Source: Mycteria americana (lineage: Eukaryota > Chordata > Aves > Ciconiiformes > Ciconiidae). From it: DNA of 64,000 bases. The notes below the pieces were generated by a model. That model was not told the DNA's origin, ran no database searches, and saw only the letters and a list, made by a program, of their open reading frames with translations. Every line of letters begins with the position of its first letter. The first letter of the stretch is position 1. The position numbers were made by a program, and so were the translations under genes. The DNA is taken from NCBI RefSeq assembly GCF_035582795.1, contig NC_134367.1, positions 42,621,062 to 42,685,061 of the forward strand. The letters are read 5' to 3'. Below are positions 14,336 to 25,779 of this stretch, in pieces.

Positions 14336-14917
14336 TTATTCCTTAATGGCATACCAGCTGAAATATTTAAAGCATTTGCAGACAAATGTATCTAATTGTA
14401 TCCTCGATGCAGGAAGGCCCCGGGGAACGCTAACTGCTGCCACAGTCACATTTACCTGCCCTGGGGGAGGCTGTTGTTTCAGTAAAAACCCTGTCAAATA
14501 CAGGTTGGTTAATAAGAAAATGCTTTCCCACAAATAGAGCATGTTTAGGCTCACATCCTGCACCGACACACTCCTCCGAGCGAGGAAAGCTTCCTGACCT
14601 CTCCCACAGCCCGCCGGCTCACCGCGCCCTGGTGAAAGGGCTTCACCGGCTGAAGGACGAGCAGCACCCGGCTGGCCTCGGACCAGCCACCGAGGTCCCC
14701 CTTCGTCGGAAGAAGGGGGGGGCTGCGGACTGGGTTGTGCTGGAGGATGGCTTCCATGTTCAAAACTGGCCCTGAGTGCGTGATTAAATACAGGTGAAGA
14801 AAGACCTAAAAACTCGCTCAGGAAGGTCAGGCAATGACAGAAGACTAGATCCTTGTCGCCCTTGAGCCATGCAGTTTCTTGCTTGATTTGTACTCGAGTC
14901 CTGTATCCCATTCCCAC
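14336..14917 (-). other. Longest open frame (193 codons), not recognised
   Basis: An open frame starting MGMGYRTRVQIKQETAWLKG runs through a GC- and CpG-rich stretch (14560-14760) where stop codons are rare by composition. Its Pro/Ser/Gly/Arg-rich middle (PPAQPSPQPPPSSDEGGPRW) is typical of translated CpG-rich DNA. No domain, signal peptide or splice structure is seen. I regard it as non-coding until transcript or conservation evidence shows otherwise. Confidence 0.15.
14560..14760. promoter_or_regulatory. CpG-enriched patch
   Basis: About 200 bp with many CpG dinucleotides (CCGAGCGAGG, CCGCCGGCTCACCGCG, CTTCGTCGG) inside moderate-GC intergenic DNA. Could be a small CpG island, that is, an enhancer or non-coding-transcript promoter. 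No TATA box or initiator is evident. Confidence 0.3.
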
Positions 14918-15927
14918 ATGAGACCAGCCTCAACCCTGACGTGTGTGGCAATGGCTTTTCATGCGTGACGCTAGCAGAAATCTCCGGGCTCCAGCCCACT
15001 GTGATGGCTGATCTTGTGAACGTCTTGAATAGCTTCTTGTCTGCACGTGGTTTCTAGTGGTTCGACTAGCAATTACAGAATGGCACCCAGTGCAGTATGT
15101 GAGGGGCTGGTAAGGATCATTCACGATCTCCTGAATATTTTTTTCTCACTCACTGCCTTTATTTGTCTGTGAGTCCTACCTTGAACTTTCCAAAAACGTT
15201 TGTTTTGACTCTGAGTCCATGCCGCAAAGCAGGACTGATACATTGCAGGGCCCTGGGGGAGTATCTGAGGCTTCCCAGAGAATCACCATCATGTTTTCTT
15301 CAAGGATCTGGCGCAGTTGCTTCCTCTGACTGAGGCTAGCAAGTGCGTCCTATTTACCATTGCCAAGAATGTGAGAAATGGTGATGTGCCTGTGAGAGGT
15401 AGGGCATCCAAAAAGAAAAACCCTCTTTGGTGTGTCCCAATGCTGAAGAAATTACAGCTATTGCTCAGGATCTCTGCAAACAGCCCCTGAACCCTGCTCG
15501 TTCCCCAGCACATTCAAAATGACCACTGCATTAGTAAGACATTATTTGAATAGCAGACAACTGTGGAAACATTTGGCAAGAAAACATGTGGAAGATAACA
15601 AAGCAATTGCAACCTTTGGCTGCCACAAAGTGGAGCATTTGAAAATCCTGCCCAGAAAGTCCTGAAGGGAAAATGTTATGTGTGGTGCCCCAGATTATTT
15701 CATATGAGACATTAACATTTTTGCTGGTAATGACTATTGCTTTTCCCATGCTACTGACAGTGCCCTAAACCAATACAAGGGCAAAAATAAATTGTCTTGC
15801 CCAGGTCTTATAACTGTGAAAAAGCACGCCCTGTTCCCCAGAGTAAAAGTGGTTGAATGATTTACTCTAAGAAACATGACTCCAAGTATTTAGTGGCAGC
15901 CACCTCAGATCACTGCGGTGCAGCCTC

Positions 15928-15944
15928 AAAAAAAAAAAAAAAAA
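15928..15944 (+). repeat. A17 homopolymer
   Basis: Run of 17 A following GCAGCCTC. No retroposed gene recognised upstream. Confidence 0.8.
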
Positions 15945-17092
15945 TAGAGAGGTGGGTGGAGAGCAGTTGAGAACACTGTGAATGAGCACGGGTTAGTCCT
16001 AAACCTGCGTTAAGACTCAGCCAAAGAATAAAGGAGTTGGTGAGGCGGAGACCACGTTGTTCTCATTATCTGCCAGTGGTTGCACATCTGCACTAAAAGT
16101 CAACAAAAGGGCATTTTTTTGTACAATTGTACATTGTGTAATAAGATAAGAATAAAACTAATTCACATTTATCTAGAATTTCTCAGAATGGTTGTAGTCC
16201 CTGTAGACATAGCTGACTTTATAAAATGTGAAAGTCTGAGTCACACCAGCAGATTGTACATGGCAGGGAAACTAATCTGATGTAATAGAAATGTTTACAA
16301 GCCCAGTAACGCTCTCCCTCCACCCTCCCCCGCTTTAAAAAGCCACGTAAGGCCATGGATCAAAGCGATGCAGCGGCAGTATGCTGAACACTGAAACAAT
16401 AACAGCCCTGACTTCCTCAGACGTCAATAGTACAAGTTACCAGAGGATTTTTGCATTCACTGAAGAAGGAGGTAATATAATCATATGCATCAAAGACTGG
16501 AAGTGGAGCTATAATACCACCAACTCTTATCACTAAAATATTGCTAAACATGATTAAACACAGTTCAGTGGAAATATCAGAAGCTGACTACCCAGTGGGA
16601 TCAAAAAAGCAGCAAACAGTTCAGAAATGTGTACTCAGTTAATGCTTACCAGATGCAATCAATTTAGAGTAATAGTCAGTTCCAGTCCTTAATTCATATC
16701 TTTATGAAATGAGTACAGATACACTCCTCTTATGTCTAACAGATTTCCTGCCTCTATTTTTTTCTTTCTTTTCCAAGCAACACACCACCTTCGGTTTCTT
16801 GAACTCTTCATCACTCCCTACAAAAGCTGGAGGTTCCTTCCACAGAGCAAATTTGCTATTGCTTCCTGAGCAGATCTCAGGTTTGGTAAGGGTACATGTG
16901 ATGACACAACACATTTAGGGTTTTGCAAGACATGTGACTTCACTGCACATGAGACTGTGAAAATAAATGAGAAGTGCAAAGTCAAAAGAGCCCATACTGA
17001 ACAGATTAAATGTTGCCTGTAAATGAGAATTTGTGGCCCTGGGGGATGCTCCTCGCAGGGTCCCATGGGCTGCTTTTCTGTCCTGGTGGAAG

Positions 17093-17725
17093 ATCTGGAG
17101 ATAACAAAAAACTGGGGAAGAAGCATTAGGGATAGGTCAGCTAGAAAAATTGATCTGGATTACTTGTTAAAGGAAGGTCAGTTAAACACCACACATTTTG
17201 ACAGCCAAATGAAAGACCATGAAGCTAGGGATAAATAAAGGCAGCTGGCCTACAGGAATGGGGGCTTTATTCCAGAAAGTGGTGGTTTAGCAGAGGATTT
17301 AGGTGAATAGGCTGGTAACCAAGCCTGTGGGAGCTCTCGGGATAATTCATAGCATAAAGGCCATTTTGAATCTCAAAGACGAGCAGCGACATATTTAGCT
17401 GCCGTACTAACATGCTGGAGAAAGCTCAGACAAAAGCGATGAGAGTCATCAGAGGTCTAGTAAATGTGAACTTGGGGGAAGAATTGAAAGATGAGACCGT
17501 GTCTGGTCTGGAAAAGAGAAGGCAAGACAACAGCCTTCAAATACGTAAAAGGTAGCTGCAACGGAGACTGTAATAAAGCGTTGTCCACGTCTGCTGGCAA
17601 TAGCACAAGTAACAAGCTTAACTTGCAGCAAGGAAGATTTATGTTAGCCATCAGAAACATTTTCTAATGATAAGGATGACTGAGCACTGGAACATATTGC
17701 AGGTTACCATAGCATTAAGAACTGG
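17093..17725 (+). mobile_element. Ancient CR1/L3-like LINE fragment
   Basis: A strongly decayed LINE fragment in plus orientation. The order of similarity matches the end of CR1-type ORF2. First comes a CTGGGG...AGGGATAGG stretch, then a GACAGCCAAATGAAAGACCATGAAG stretch, then the region corresponding to [14 protein letters not shown] (read here as KAQTKAMRVIRGL), then GLEKRRQDNSLQ in place of SLEKRRLRGDL, then LNLQQGRFMLAIRNIF in place of [17 protein letters not shown], and finally an ALEHIAGY remnant of [10 protein letters not shown]. Several stops and frameshifts interrupt it. It is far older than the CR1 at 21.6 kb and inactive. Confidence 0.75.
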
Positions 17726-17864
17726 TTAGGCCGGTGGTTTCCAATCTTTATTTTGCACCAAACCTCAACCTGAGAAAACTGGCAGGGTTCTGCCTCCCAT
17801 TGTTAAATGGCAAAATTGTTTTGTCTTAAAACAAAGAGCCTTAAAGTCTTTTGAATACTGGAAA

Positions 17865-17887
17865 TAATGATGGTGATGATGATGACG
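17865..17887 (+). repeat. Imperfect (GAT)n repeat
   Basis: AATGATGGTGATGATGATGACG, a short trinucleotide repeat that produces a run of His codons in one minus-strand frame. Simple sequence. Confidence 0.7.
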
Positions 17888-18859
17888 CACACAAAAGACG
17901 TCGCACAGGGAATGCACCAGCTCTATTAAAACCAAATGAAAAGTCAGCTTGGGAGTTAGCCACCTTTTGTAACGGTCTTTAAGAGTGGGAGGGTGCTGGA
18001 AAACTGGCTGGGACATGACTGGGATGCGCAGGAGCCGATACAGTGGTAGAGGCTGGGAGGCTATGCAAGAGGAGTCACTGCAGACAGCTACGATGAATCA
18101 GTCTTAAAGCAAGCAAGAAATAACTGGGTTTGGGGATGACTGGAGATGAAGGGGAACTAAGGACTCTTGTGGGTGGTCATGGGGTTACTGGCATGACACA
18201 GGGCTGGGAGCAGAGAGGACTGACGCGAAGGACGTGAGATGATAGTAAGGTGGAGGGCACGGCCGGGGGCGTTTGCTGCTGGGTTGCACTGGCTTTTCCT
18301 TCTCCCTTCCTCCACAGCTGCTGTGACCCCACGGTGCTACACCTCGCTGGGGGGACCCCTAAAGAAAGCGGCAGTGCACCTCCAAGGGAGGCTCAGACCC
18401 AGTCTCGAGGCGATGGTACTCGAGCAGGCCTTTTTATGACTGCAAATACCTACTGAGCAGCCTTTGTCAGATATATTGCCCTTGCCAGGCAAAAAGTGAT
18501 GCAGAGCTACTGACAAAGGAAAGGGGGGTATCTTTCTGTTTTCTGTGCTTCTTGTGCTGTTTAAACTGTACCTGTCTGAAGCCTAAGGAAATGGGCACTG
18601 ATGTAAATATGCACATGAAACTGGGGGGGTCCTGCTCTGCTGACCATTGAGGGGCTATGTGGATGGTGCCCTCAGTTATCCCTTTCCCAAGAGCCTGAGG
18701 ACGTGCCCTTACGTTGTGTCACTCCTACAGCCCTGACCGAAATCCCTTATTGCTCATGTTTGGGAACTAGAGTCACGATCTCAGACGTTGTCACATTAGC
18801 TGAGTAGAGAAATGCCAGGCCTCCCACTATCTACGTGTGGGTAGCACCTTTTCTTTGAT

Positions 18860-19020
18860 TAGCTCAGAATACTTTCTAATAGGAGTTAACCTTTGTGACA
18901 TCCTTGAGGGACTGGCCTGCTGTGATTAATCTTAATATCTCTATCTTACAAATAGGAAAATCAGTACCAAAACTTGCTCAACATCACCCTCTGAATCATT
19001 GCTTGAGCCTGGAAAAGAGT
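18860..19020 (-). mobile_element. MIR-like SINE fragment
   Basis: Read on the plus strand, TATCTTACAAATAGGAAAATCAG followed by ACTTGCTCAACATCACC corresponds to the reverse complement of the MIR box CCTCAGTTTCCTCATCTGTAAAATG and the following GACTTGCCCAAGGTCACAC. Old and degraded. Confidence 0.5.
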
Positions 19021-19025
19021 ATGCT

Positions 19026-19051
19026 ATTTTTCTTTTTTTTTTTCCCCCCCC
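19026..19051 (+). repeat. Pyrimidine tract (T-rich then C8)
   Basis: TTTTTC, then T11, then C8, a smaller version of the T-then-C arrangement seen at 41.5 kb. Low-complexity sequence. Confidence 0.7.
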
Positions 19052-20990
19052 AATGAGTTGCTCTAGCTATTAAAATGCACTGCTAGATATAGGGAAGAAG
19101 CCAATCTGGAAATGCAATTCCTTAACAGTGTCTGTACATTAAAGAACACCTTACTGCTATCGTAAGCCCTGCCCGGATGGATACCTACATCCTCTTAGAT
19201 CCTGGCCCAACGAGGACTTGAAATGTGTCTGGCTGATGTCACAAGGCTCCAGCGCTGCCCCAGGACTGTATATACCGTAATTCCTCTTGGAGGGAGTCCC
19301 GGTCCACGCTCAGCACCCCACGATTAAGAAATGCTCAGAACTGTAAAAATACAAATCACAAAACAAGCTCAGTGAAGTTTGAAGAGCAGTTTTTGAACAC
19401 CCCAATGTGGACGGTAAACCACAACAACAGTAACAGGAAAAGCAGCACCACAAACGAAAACCCAGTACTCCATTTGAAACTAAATTAATTTAATAAACTA
19501 GAAGAAATTGCTCAGCAATGAAAAACTCCAGCACCACCACCCTGACCACATAAGATACATGAGAATAAACAGACTTGTGGGCACACCTCAAGCAAGTTTA
19601 AAACAGTAGCCTCCTCCAAAACAGTCTCCACACTAGCAAGGTGATCTCACTGTCTGGTAGAAATAACGCTCATCAGCCAACTGTAATCAATCAATTTCAC
19701 AGGAGTGCTTGCTATATATAAAAACTGAGGTTGGTAAAATGTACGGGACGTTTGTGCCAGACCACTATCTTCTGACCTCGATGAGCAAACAAACTGAAAA
19801 TATTTCTCACGGAAACCGGTTTTAGGTTACAGATCAGGTAATACCTTGGGAACTTCAGCAAAGGACAAATCATAGCTCAGCAAAGCCTCCAGAAAACATT
19901 TGCAGTGATGCTTTTGATTTGGTAGCGAAACCCCACTTGGGGTCTGCTTTTCCAGAGGGGTCCAGGAAACGAGTTTTATTCTTGCTGATGCCCTGGCAAA
20001 ACAACTTTGGAAGGTGGGTGATCCGTGTTGGGGAGGCAGGTCATAAAGGCATGAAGGCCTGCTTGCTGCAGTGGGTGGCAGGTAACCAGAGGCCCCTTTC
20101 TGATGTTCGGGTACAGGACCAGCTGAGTGAGCAGGGGAAACATCTAACTTCTCTGATCACAAGCAAGACTGTACATATAGATGCACAAGTGTCGTATCAG
20201 CAAAGGGTAAATTACAACATTTCTTACTCATCGTGTGAGAACTAATTTTTCTGTGATTTGTGTCAAGCAGTTAATGGGTGGAAGTGGAAAGTCAACTAAA
20301 AGTACACAAATCAGATATTTTACCATCATTTGCTATTAATAAGAAAAAACCCAACTGCTTCAAATGTGCTCGGTGTTTTGTGGGGAAGGTTGAATAGATG
20401 AGGCATCAAAACAAGTTTTGTAATTACATCTAACGGATGTATTAAATAAGGGAAGTAGTAACTGCAGCTAATGAACGGACAGGCTGTTTCTGGTCACTGT
20501 GAACTAGATACTCAAAGACATATAAGTTCTTAAAAATACAGATGAGTGCTCTGGGGCGTTTCCCAAAGCATCTCACTGGAAATCAGTGACAGTTGTGTGA
20601 AGAGGGAACGCTACCTGCTTGAGTTGCAGTTTGGAAAATCTCACTCACATCCTTCATATTTCTCAAATGAGGGTGTCTTGACCTTGCCCACCTGTTTCTA
20701 GTCACAGGCTGGAAGAGGAAATGAGCTTTGCTGCTTCTTCCACTCCCGACTGATTTCTTAACTGTGAATGAATGAGTCCAAATGAAGAAAGTGCTCTTTT
20801 CACACCCGTTAGCTAAACTGAAACCAAAAGTCACTACATGAAACACTTTTCTGCATAACAGAAACCAAAAGTCTTTGCATTTAAAAAGGGTAAATACCCA
20901 ACAGAAAAAATATTGATAATGCGATACATGATGTTTCAAACCAATCTTAAGAGTTAAGATGGTTTCCTCTTTTTTCCTGTGACTTTGCAG

Positions 20991-21059
20991 CTTGACTTGA
21001 AAGTCACCATTATCAAACTGGCAAATCAAGGGCAGCAATTGCTGGAGCTGCAGAGAAAG
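20991..21059 (+). other. Exon-like 69-nt open segment
   Basis: A strong pyrimidine tract and CAG acceptor (CCTCTTTTTTCCTGTGACTTTGCAG) precede a 69-nt open segment encoding LDLKVTIIKLANQGQQLLEL then QRK, followed by a weaker donor AAAG|GTTTGT. The peptide looks like an amphipathic helix and the length is a multiple of three. I do not recognise it and see no neighbouring exon, so it may be chance. Confidence 0.12.
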
Positions 21060-21219
21060 GTTTGTCTGAAGTCTCTTACTTCTCTGCATGACCTCTTCTG
21101 CTGGGCAGAGTGGCTAGTCTCCACCCAAAAGCAGGGCCTGATGGCACTAGGTCTTCTCCCTATGTACAAGATGTAGTGGAGAGTGCAGACAGAAAGGATA
21201 AAAAGGACCAGGAGAAAAG

Positions 21220-21300
21220 GAAGGGTTAATGGGAGGCTGCGTGCATTGTCCGAGGCCACACAAGAAATCTGTGGCAGGCAGGTGAACCAGCCGCTGACAC
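21220..21300 (-). mobile_element. Short MIR/L2-like fragment
   Basis: GGTTAATGGGAGGCTGCGTGCATTGTCCGAGGCCACACAAGAAATCTGTGGCAGGC matches the MIR/L2 stretch with TTGCCCAAGGTCACACAGCAAGTCTGTGGCAG. Short, so the family call is tentative. Confidence 0.4.
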
Positions 21301-21630
21301 CTGTGGAGGGTGAGTGCTGATTTCAGTGCCTCTTCCCCAAGCAGCTGCCAAGGCAATGATATGTGGATTATCAACTGTCACCCAAGTGTCCCTTCACAGT
21401 GACATTATTATTAATCAACTCATAGTACAGTGTGTCCATAAGTGACTCGGCAGGGAAAAAATGGTCTTTTGTGCTAAATGACATTCTGCTGTATTTTGTG
21501 CAAAGCCGGAGTTACCAGAACATCTAACAAAAAGTGAAGCAATGAGAAGTCACCTAGTATTACCATCAGGCTACATCTGAGACCTAACCAAACCCATTCC
21601 TCTCAGATTATTGACCAATTCGGCCCAAAC

Positions 21631-22131
21631 CACAGAATCACAGAATCACAGAATCACAGAATCGTATAGGTTGGAAAAGACCTTTAAGATCATCGAGTCC
21701 CACTGTAAACCTAACACCACCAAGACCACCACTATACCATGTCCCTAAGCACCTCATCCAAATGTCTTTTAAATACTTCCAGGGATGGCAACTCAACCAC
21801 TTCCCTGGGCAGCCTGTTCCAATGCTTGATAACCCTTTCAGTGAAGTAAAATTTCCTAATATCCAGTCTAAACCTCCCCTGGCGCAACTTGAAGCCATTT
21901 CCTCTTGTCCTATCAGTTGTTACCTGGGAGAAGAGACCAAGACCCACCTCTCTACAACCTCCTTTCAGGTAGGTTGTAGAGAGCGATAAGGTCTCCCCTC
22001 AGCCTCCTTGTCTCCAGGCTAAACAACCCCAGTTCCCTCAGCCGCTCCTCATAAGACTTGTTCTCCAGACCCTTCACCAGCTTTGTTGCCCTTCTCTGGA
22101 CACGCTCCAGCACCTCAATGTCTCTCTTGTA
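21631..22131 (-). mobile_element. CR1 LINE, 5'-truncated, 3' end intact
   Basis: A chicken-repeat-1 retrotransposon copy in minus orientation. Its 3' tail is the tandem octamer at 21631-21663 (CACAGAAT read on plus), the hallmark of CR1. The body encodes the C-terminal end of the ORF2 reverse transcriptase, with recognisable stretches such as [40 protein letters not shown] and [18 protein letters not shown]. The 5' end is truncated near 22131, as is usual for CR1. The low degree of decay suggests a relatively recent avian insertion compared with the other repeats here. It is the clearest evidence in the window that the organism is a bird. Confidence 0.95.
21732..22131 (-). pseudogene. Broken CR1 ORF2 C-terminus
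   Basis: The ORF2 remnant is read in two frames. The upstream part (22131 down to about 21975) ends [10 protein letters not shown] and then runs into a stop near 21952. The downstream part (21947 down to 21732) carries [20 protein letters not shown] and ends LDEVLRDMV. Relative to the CR1 family there is one extra C in the CAACCTACC stretch near 21975 on the minus strand, which breaks the frame. There is no reverse-transcriptase catalytic core, so the copy is inactive. Confidence 0.85.
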
Positions 22132-22414
22132 GTGAGAGTGTGTGTAGGCACACACAAGCTGCTGGACTGCATCAGCATGTGCAAGATTGGCGCTTAACAT
22201 GGTAGACAGTCTTCATGGTGGCAGTCATTTGGCAGAAGATACTGTAAATTACTGTATCTCGTGGTAGTTGATTAGGAAGGCTTCTCTATTTTGACAACAG
22301 CTAGGCTACCAAGAGGGGACACTATGAATCTTGATGTAAGCATGGACTACAACAAGTAAATAGCCCTAAAGGAGTTTTACCATGTTCAGAATGCTTGTAA
22401 GCATAACTGCTCTG

Positions 22415-22515
22415 GGCAGTTATTATCATTAGGTGGGGAAAATGAGGTGGAGAGTTACCTGCCTTTGCTAAGGCCGTGGAGGGAGGTAGCAGTCCAACCA
22501 AATCCCCGCACCTTG
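22415..22515 (-). mobile_element. MIR/L2-like fragment
   Basis: TTATTATCATTAGGTGGGGAAAATGAGG, then AGAGTTACCTGCCTTTGCTAAGGCC and a GTCCAACCAAATCCCC end reproduce the order of the reverse-complement MIR/L2 core. Degraded and non-coding. Confidence 0.5.
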
Positions 22516-22895
22516 TTTGCAGAGATCCCTGGGTCTCTTTATATCATCCTCACACATACTCCACAGCATCAAGGCTGGGGACTGGACAGATCCTACAGGT
22601 GAACTTTGCAAAATAGTGAGCATCAGGGATTATTTAAATTCTACCAGGTTTGGGAAGGGGAAACAGGGAATGAAAGAAAAGCACTATGTAGTTTTCCCCA
22701 GAGGGGTAGGGCAGTGCCTACGAATGGAAAATAGTGGGTTTTCTTTTGCAACATGCATAAATCCGGACTCCCTTCCCTTACTCCCCACACCCTCCTGGGA
22801 GCTTCTGCTGAATTGTAGCTCCCTTGACATGGCCCTCAGAGCGGTGTGTGGCTTTCAGCCACAGTGTTTCTAGCTCTCTTTGGGATACAAACTTT

Positions 22896-23004
22896 GGGCT
22901 TCATTCAAGAAAGCACTTAGGCATGTGTAATTCCTTAAATTTCAATGTGACTATTCATGAGCATAGAGTTAGCACATATTTAATTGCCTTCCTGAATATG
23001 GGCC
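22896..23004. mobile_element. Palindromic MITE-like element (109 bp)
   Basis: The ends form long inverted repeats: GGGCTTCATTCAAGAAAGCA on the left and, reversed, GGCCCATATTCAGGAAGGCA on the right, continuing to ATGTG on both sides. This matches a widespread amniote palindromic repeat of the type with ATTCAGCAAAGCACTTAAGC ends and a central TCAATGGGACTA-like core, seen here as TCAATGTGACTATTCATG. It is non-coding and presumably a dead non-autonomous DNA transposon. Confidence 0.6.
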
Positions 23005-25779
23005 AAAATAGAGCGTATCCCAGGAGTGCATGGGAAAGAGACTTAGCTTTCATTGCTTTAATAAAGATAGCTGCTCCACTTAGAAGCATTTGCAAATGGT
23101 TTGGGAAGGTTTGGGACTTCTTGCTAGCACATCTCTAGAGGGTGAAGCAGGCAACCAACCCTACTGCAAATGAGATGAGGATCACCTGTGTCTGCACCAC
23201 CCCAAGGGAGAGGACTCACATGAGAATTGCTTCTTTTTCTCATTTTTTTTCGAGATGGCAGCTCAGCTCCAATGTTCTTCCCATCCATTTGTGAATTTAT
23301 CAGTTTTTATTAATGTCTTTTGGGAAAGAGCTCTGGATTTAGAATATTCAATTGTGCAGGTAAAAACAGAAGAGAAAACTTCTTTAAGTGTCTTTTTTTA
23401 AGACTCTGCTTCCCATTTTAAAAATAACTGGAAGGTGATGAGGAGAAAAACATGCTTTTTATGTTAACTCTGACGCAGTAGCAAACTGGAGGTACAACAC
23501 CAGTAATGATGGTACATTTCATTAGTCTAACTCAAATTGCCACCCAGATCCCACAGACCTCCACTACATTCAACTGAAATTGTTACTGCGTGGGAAAACC
23601 ACCAAAATCTTTAGCATCTACCACTAGTTCTTGACCAAATAGTGCAGATACCCTCTTCATTTCTCAAAACCAGCTTTAAAACATGATGTGGGTTGTCAGT
23701 GAGTAGCAGTAGTTTCCATTTGGCTTTTCAGTTGTAAATAGCCAACATCTGAAACTGTGCTGGAATTTCAAAAATGAAGCATTTTGCCCAAGACCTACAT
23801 TCATTTATCCATGTGTGGGTAATTATGGTGGAGACCTCCACATCTGTGATGAGATTCATCTCGTCTTAAAATAGATGTCTCTCAGACATCTATTAGATGG
23901 CTAATTGAGGCTGAGAAATCATTGCTTAATTTTCAGACCCCAGTTTGCAACACTGGCAGCCAGCAAGAAAAACCTACTTTCCCCAGAGACACTTTAAGTG
24001 GTAGCTTGGCCTACAACAGTCATGACCCATATACGCGCCAAGTTGGCTGAGCCATGCTGAAGATTAGCACACTGACCGCTCCTGCAGGCTTAGAGGGTTT
24101 TGGGTTGAGTCATGTGTGGGTGGGGGTAAGGCTTTCTCCTTCACAACCAGTGTTATTTTCACTGACTGCCTGGGCGAGATGGGGGAGGAAGGAGGTTAAG
24201 CAAACAGCCCGCATGTGTCCTGCTTGCGCAGCATCGGATGCGACTGCTCTGCACGCTGGGGTTGAGGGCTGGCGTCTGGCCTCTGCGGTGGGAGAGAGGC
24301 TGCTGAAGCCTGGAGAGGGCATGTGGATGGTGCCTTGGTAGCATGAGGCCCCTGGGGTGCAGAATAGTCCCCTTTTTGTGGAGAGAGGCACAGACGAGCC
24401 CTGGGATGGAGCTGCTCCTCTCCTACAGCACTGCAGAGTGCTGGGGACGCTGGGGAATGGCTGGGACGTGATGGGGGCTTGGCGCAGTGCCTGTGTGCTG
24501 CCCTGTCCCACCTCTCCTCCTGCCCTCTCTGCAGCTGAGCTGCTCTTCATGGCGTAAAGGCGCTTTCACTTAAGGAGCCTTGGCCGTTCCCAATTTTGCA
24601 ATGGGCAGAGCTGCTTTGGGCCATAGGGTGAAAGCAGATTAAGCCATGGTCCTTCCCTGCTGCGTAGGAAATGGGGTCAGTATGCACAGGAGCACGTGGC
24701 TGGTGATGTTATGCAGCAGGGTACATTGCTGATAGTGCAATGCACGTCTCTGCCTGAGGTGACATGTGAATGTCTCCCTGATGGAGGTGAGAGAAGTGCT
24801 TTTGCAAGACATACGAGAGAACTCCAAAGATAAATTCTACTTTAGCTGTTCCTGAGGAGGATGGCCCAGGAAAGGCAAAACACAAAGGGACACTCACATT
24901 TACACACAAGTACATTTTTATATGTCATATGTGAGGATGGTGGTCATGAATGGAAACAGGTAACAGAAAGTTTGCCCTGAAAAAATGCAATGCTAAAGCA
25001 AGACTGGCCTGTACAAAGAAAATGTGCTATAACTGAAAGGACTATTTTCAAATTACCAAACGTTTTCCGTTCACTCTGTTTTTTAAAAAATCTTATTTCT
25101 AAATATAAGGCCATGCTTACAGTGGCATCTAGTGGCTATGGTGTTTATGGAACTCTCCTCCCAGACACGTCTGCAAGTGTAGGACCAGGAAAGATTTGCA
25201 ACACCAGTTGTTCGCCTTTTTGTCCAAGATTGACTTTCCAGTAGCATTTTTCTTGCGCATACTTTTTTCTTAGAATGTTGTCTAATGGATCAATGCAAAG
25301 ATCAACATTGAAGTCGAGGAAGTCCCAGACTTTAGGGTTAATGTTGGGTTAGAGCACCTTATAAATAGGTGAAGTTCTGGACTCGGGTCTTAATTTCATT
25401 TCAGAATTACAGAAAATGAATATGAAAAGGCAAAAATTTAGGGTGGTTCAGATTGACAAAAGCTGGAAGTAGCTCAGACCCAAGTTCCCATTTCATGTGA
25501 AACTTTTAACGTTTCAGCAAACGGGAAATGCATGCGCACAGGTTTACCAAAGGGCAAGCGAGCCAGACTCTGGCCGTGCCTCCCTTCGTGTTGGCCGGTG
25601 CCCACCTGGTGGGACAGAGTCAGGACTTTTGCTGAGAGCTGGGCCATGCCTTCTCCTGCCCCCCAACAGGGGACACTGACAGCCAGGTTGCTGATAAAAT
25701 GACCCAGTAAGCACTCTTCCTCTCAAGAGGCTGAACTGGCAGGAGAGCGCTTTTCCACAAGACAGCAGGAAAAAAGAGG

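Larger units (their letters stand above)
11126..17092. other. Intergenic DNA, no gene recognised
   Basis: Includes the CpG-enriched patch and the 193-codon open frame at about 14.3-14.9 kb and an A17 run. A short LINE/SINE-like phrase (TTGTCTTGCCCAGGTCTTATAAC near 15791) may be another MIR/L2 scrap. Nothing else is supportable. Confidence 0.55.
17726..21219. other. Intergenic DNA between old repeats
   Basis: Unique sequence with an imperfect GAT repeat, a MIR-like scrap at 18.9-19.0 kb, a pyrimidine tract and the exon-like 69-nt segment near 21.0 kb. No gene recognised. Confidence 0.55.

Noticed and set aside
15780..15845. TTGTCTTGCCCAGGTCTTATAAC as a MIR/L2 copy
   Set aside because: Single short phrase without the neighbouring landmarks.
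20583..21089. 168-codon minus-strand frame
   Set aside because: No recognisable motif; overlaps the exon-like plus segment and looks like chance.
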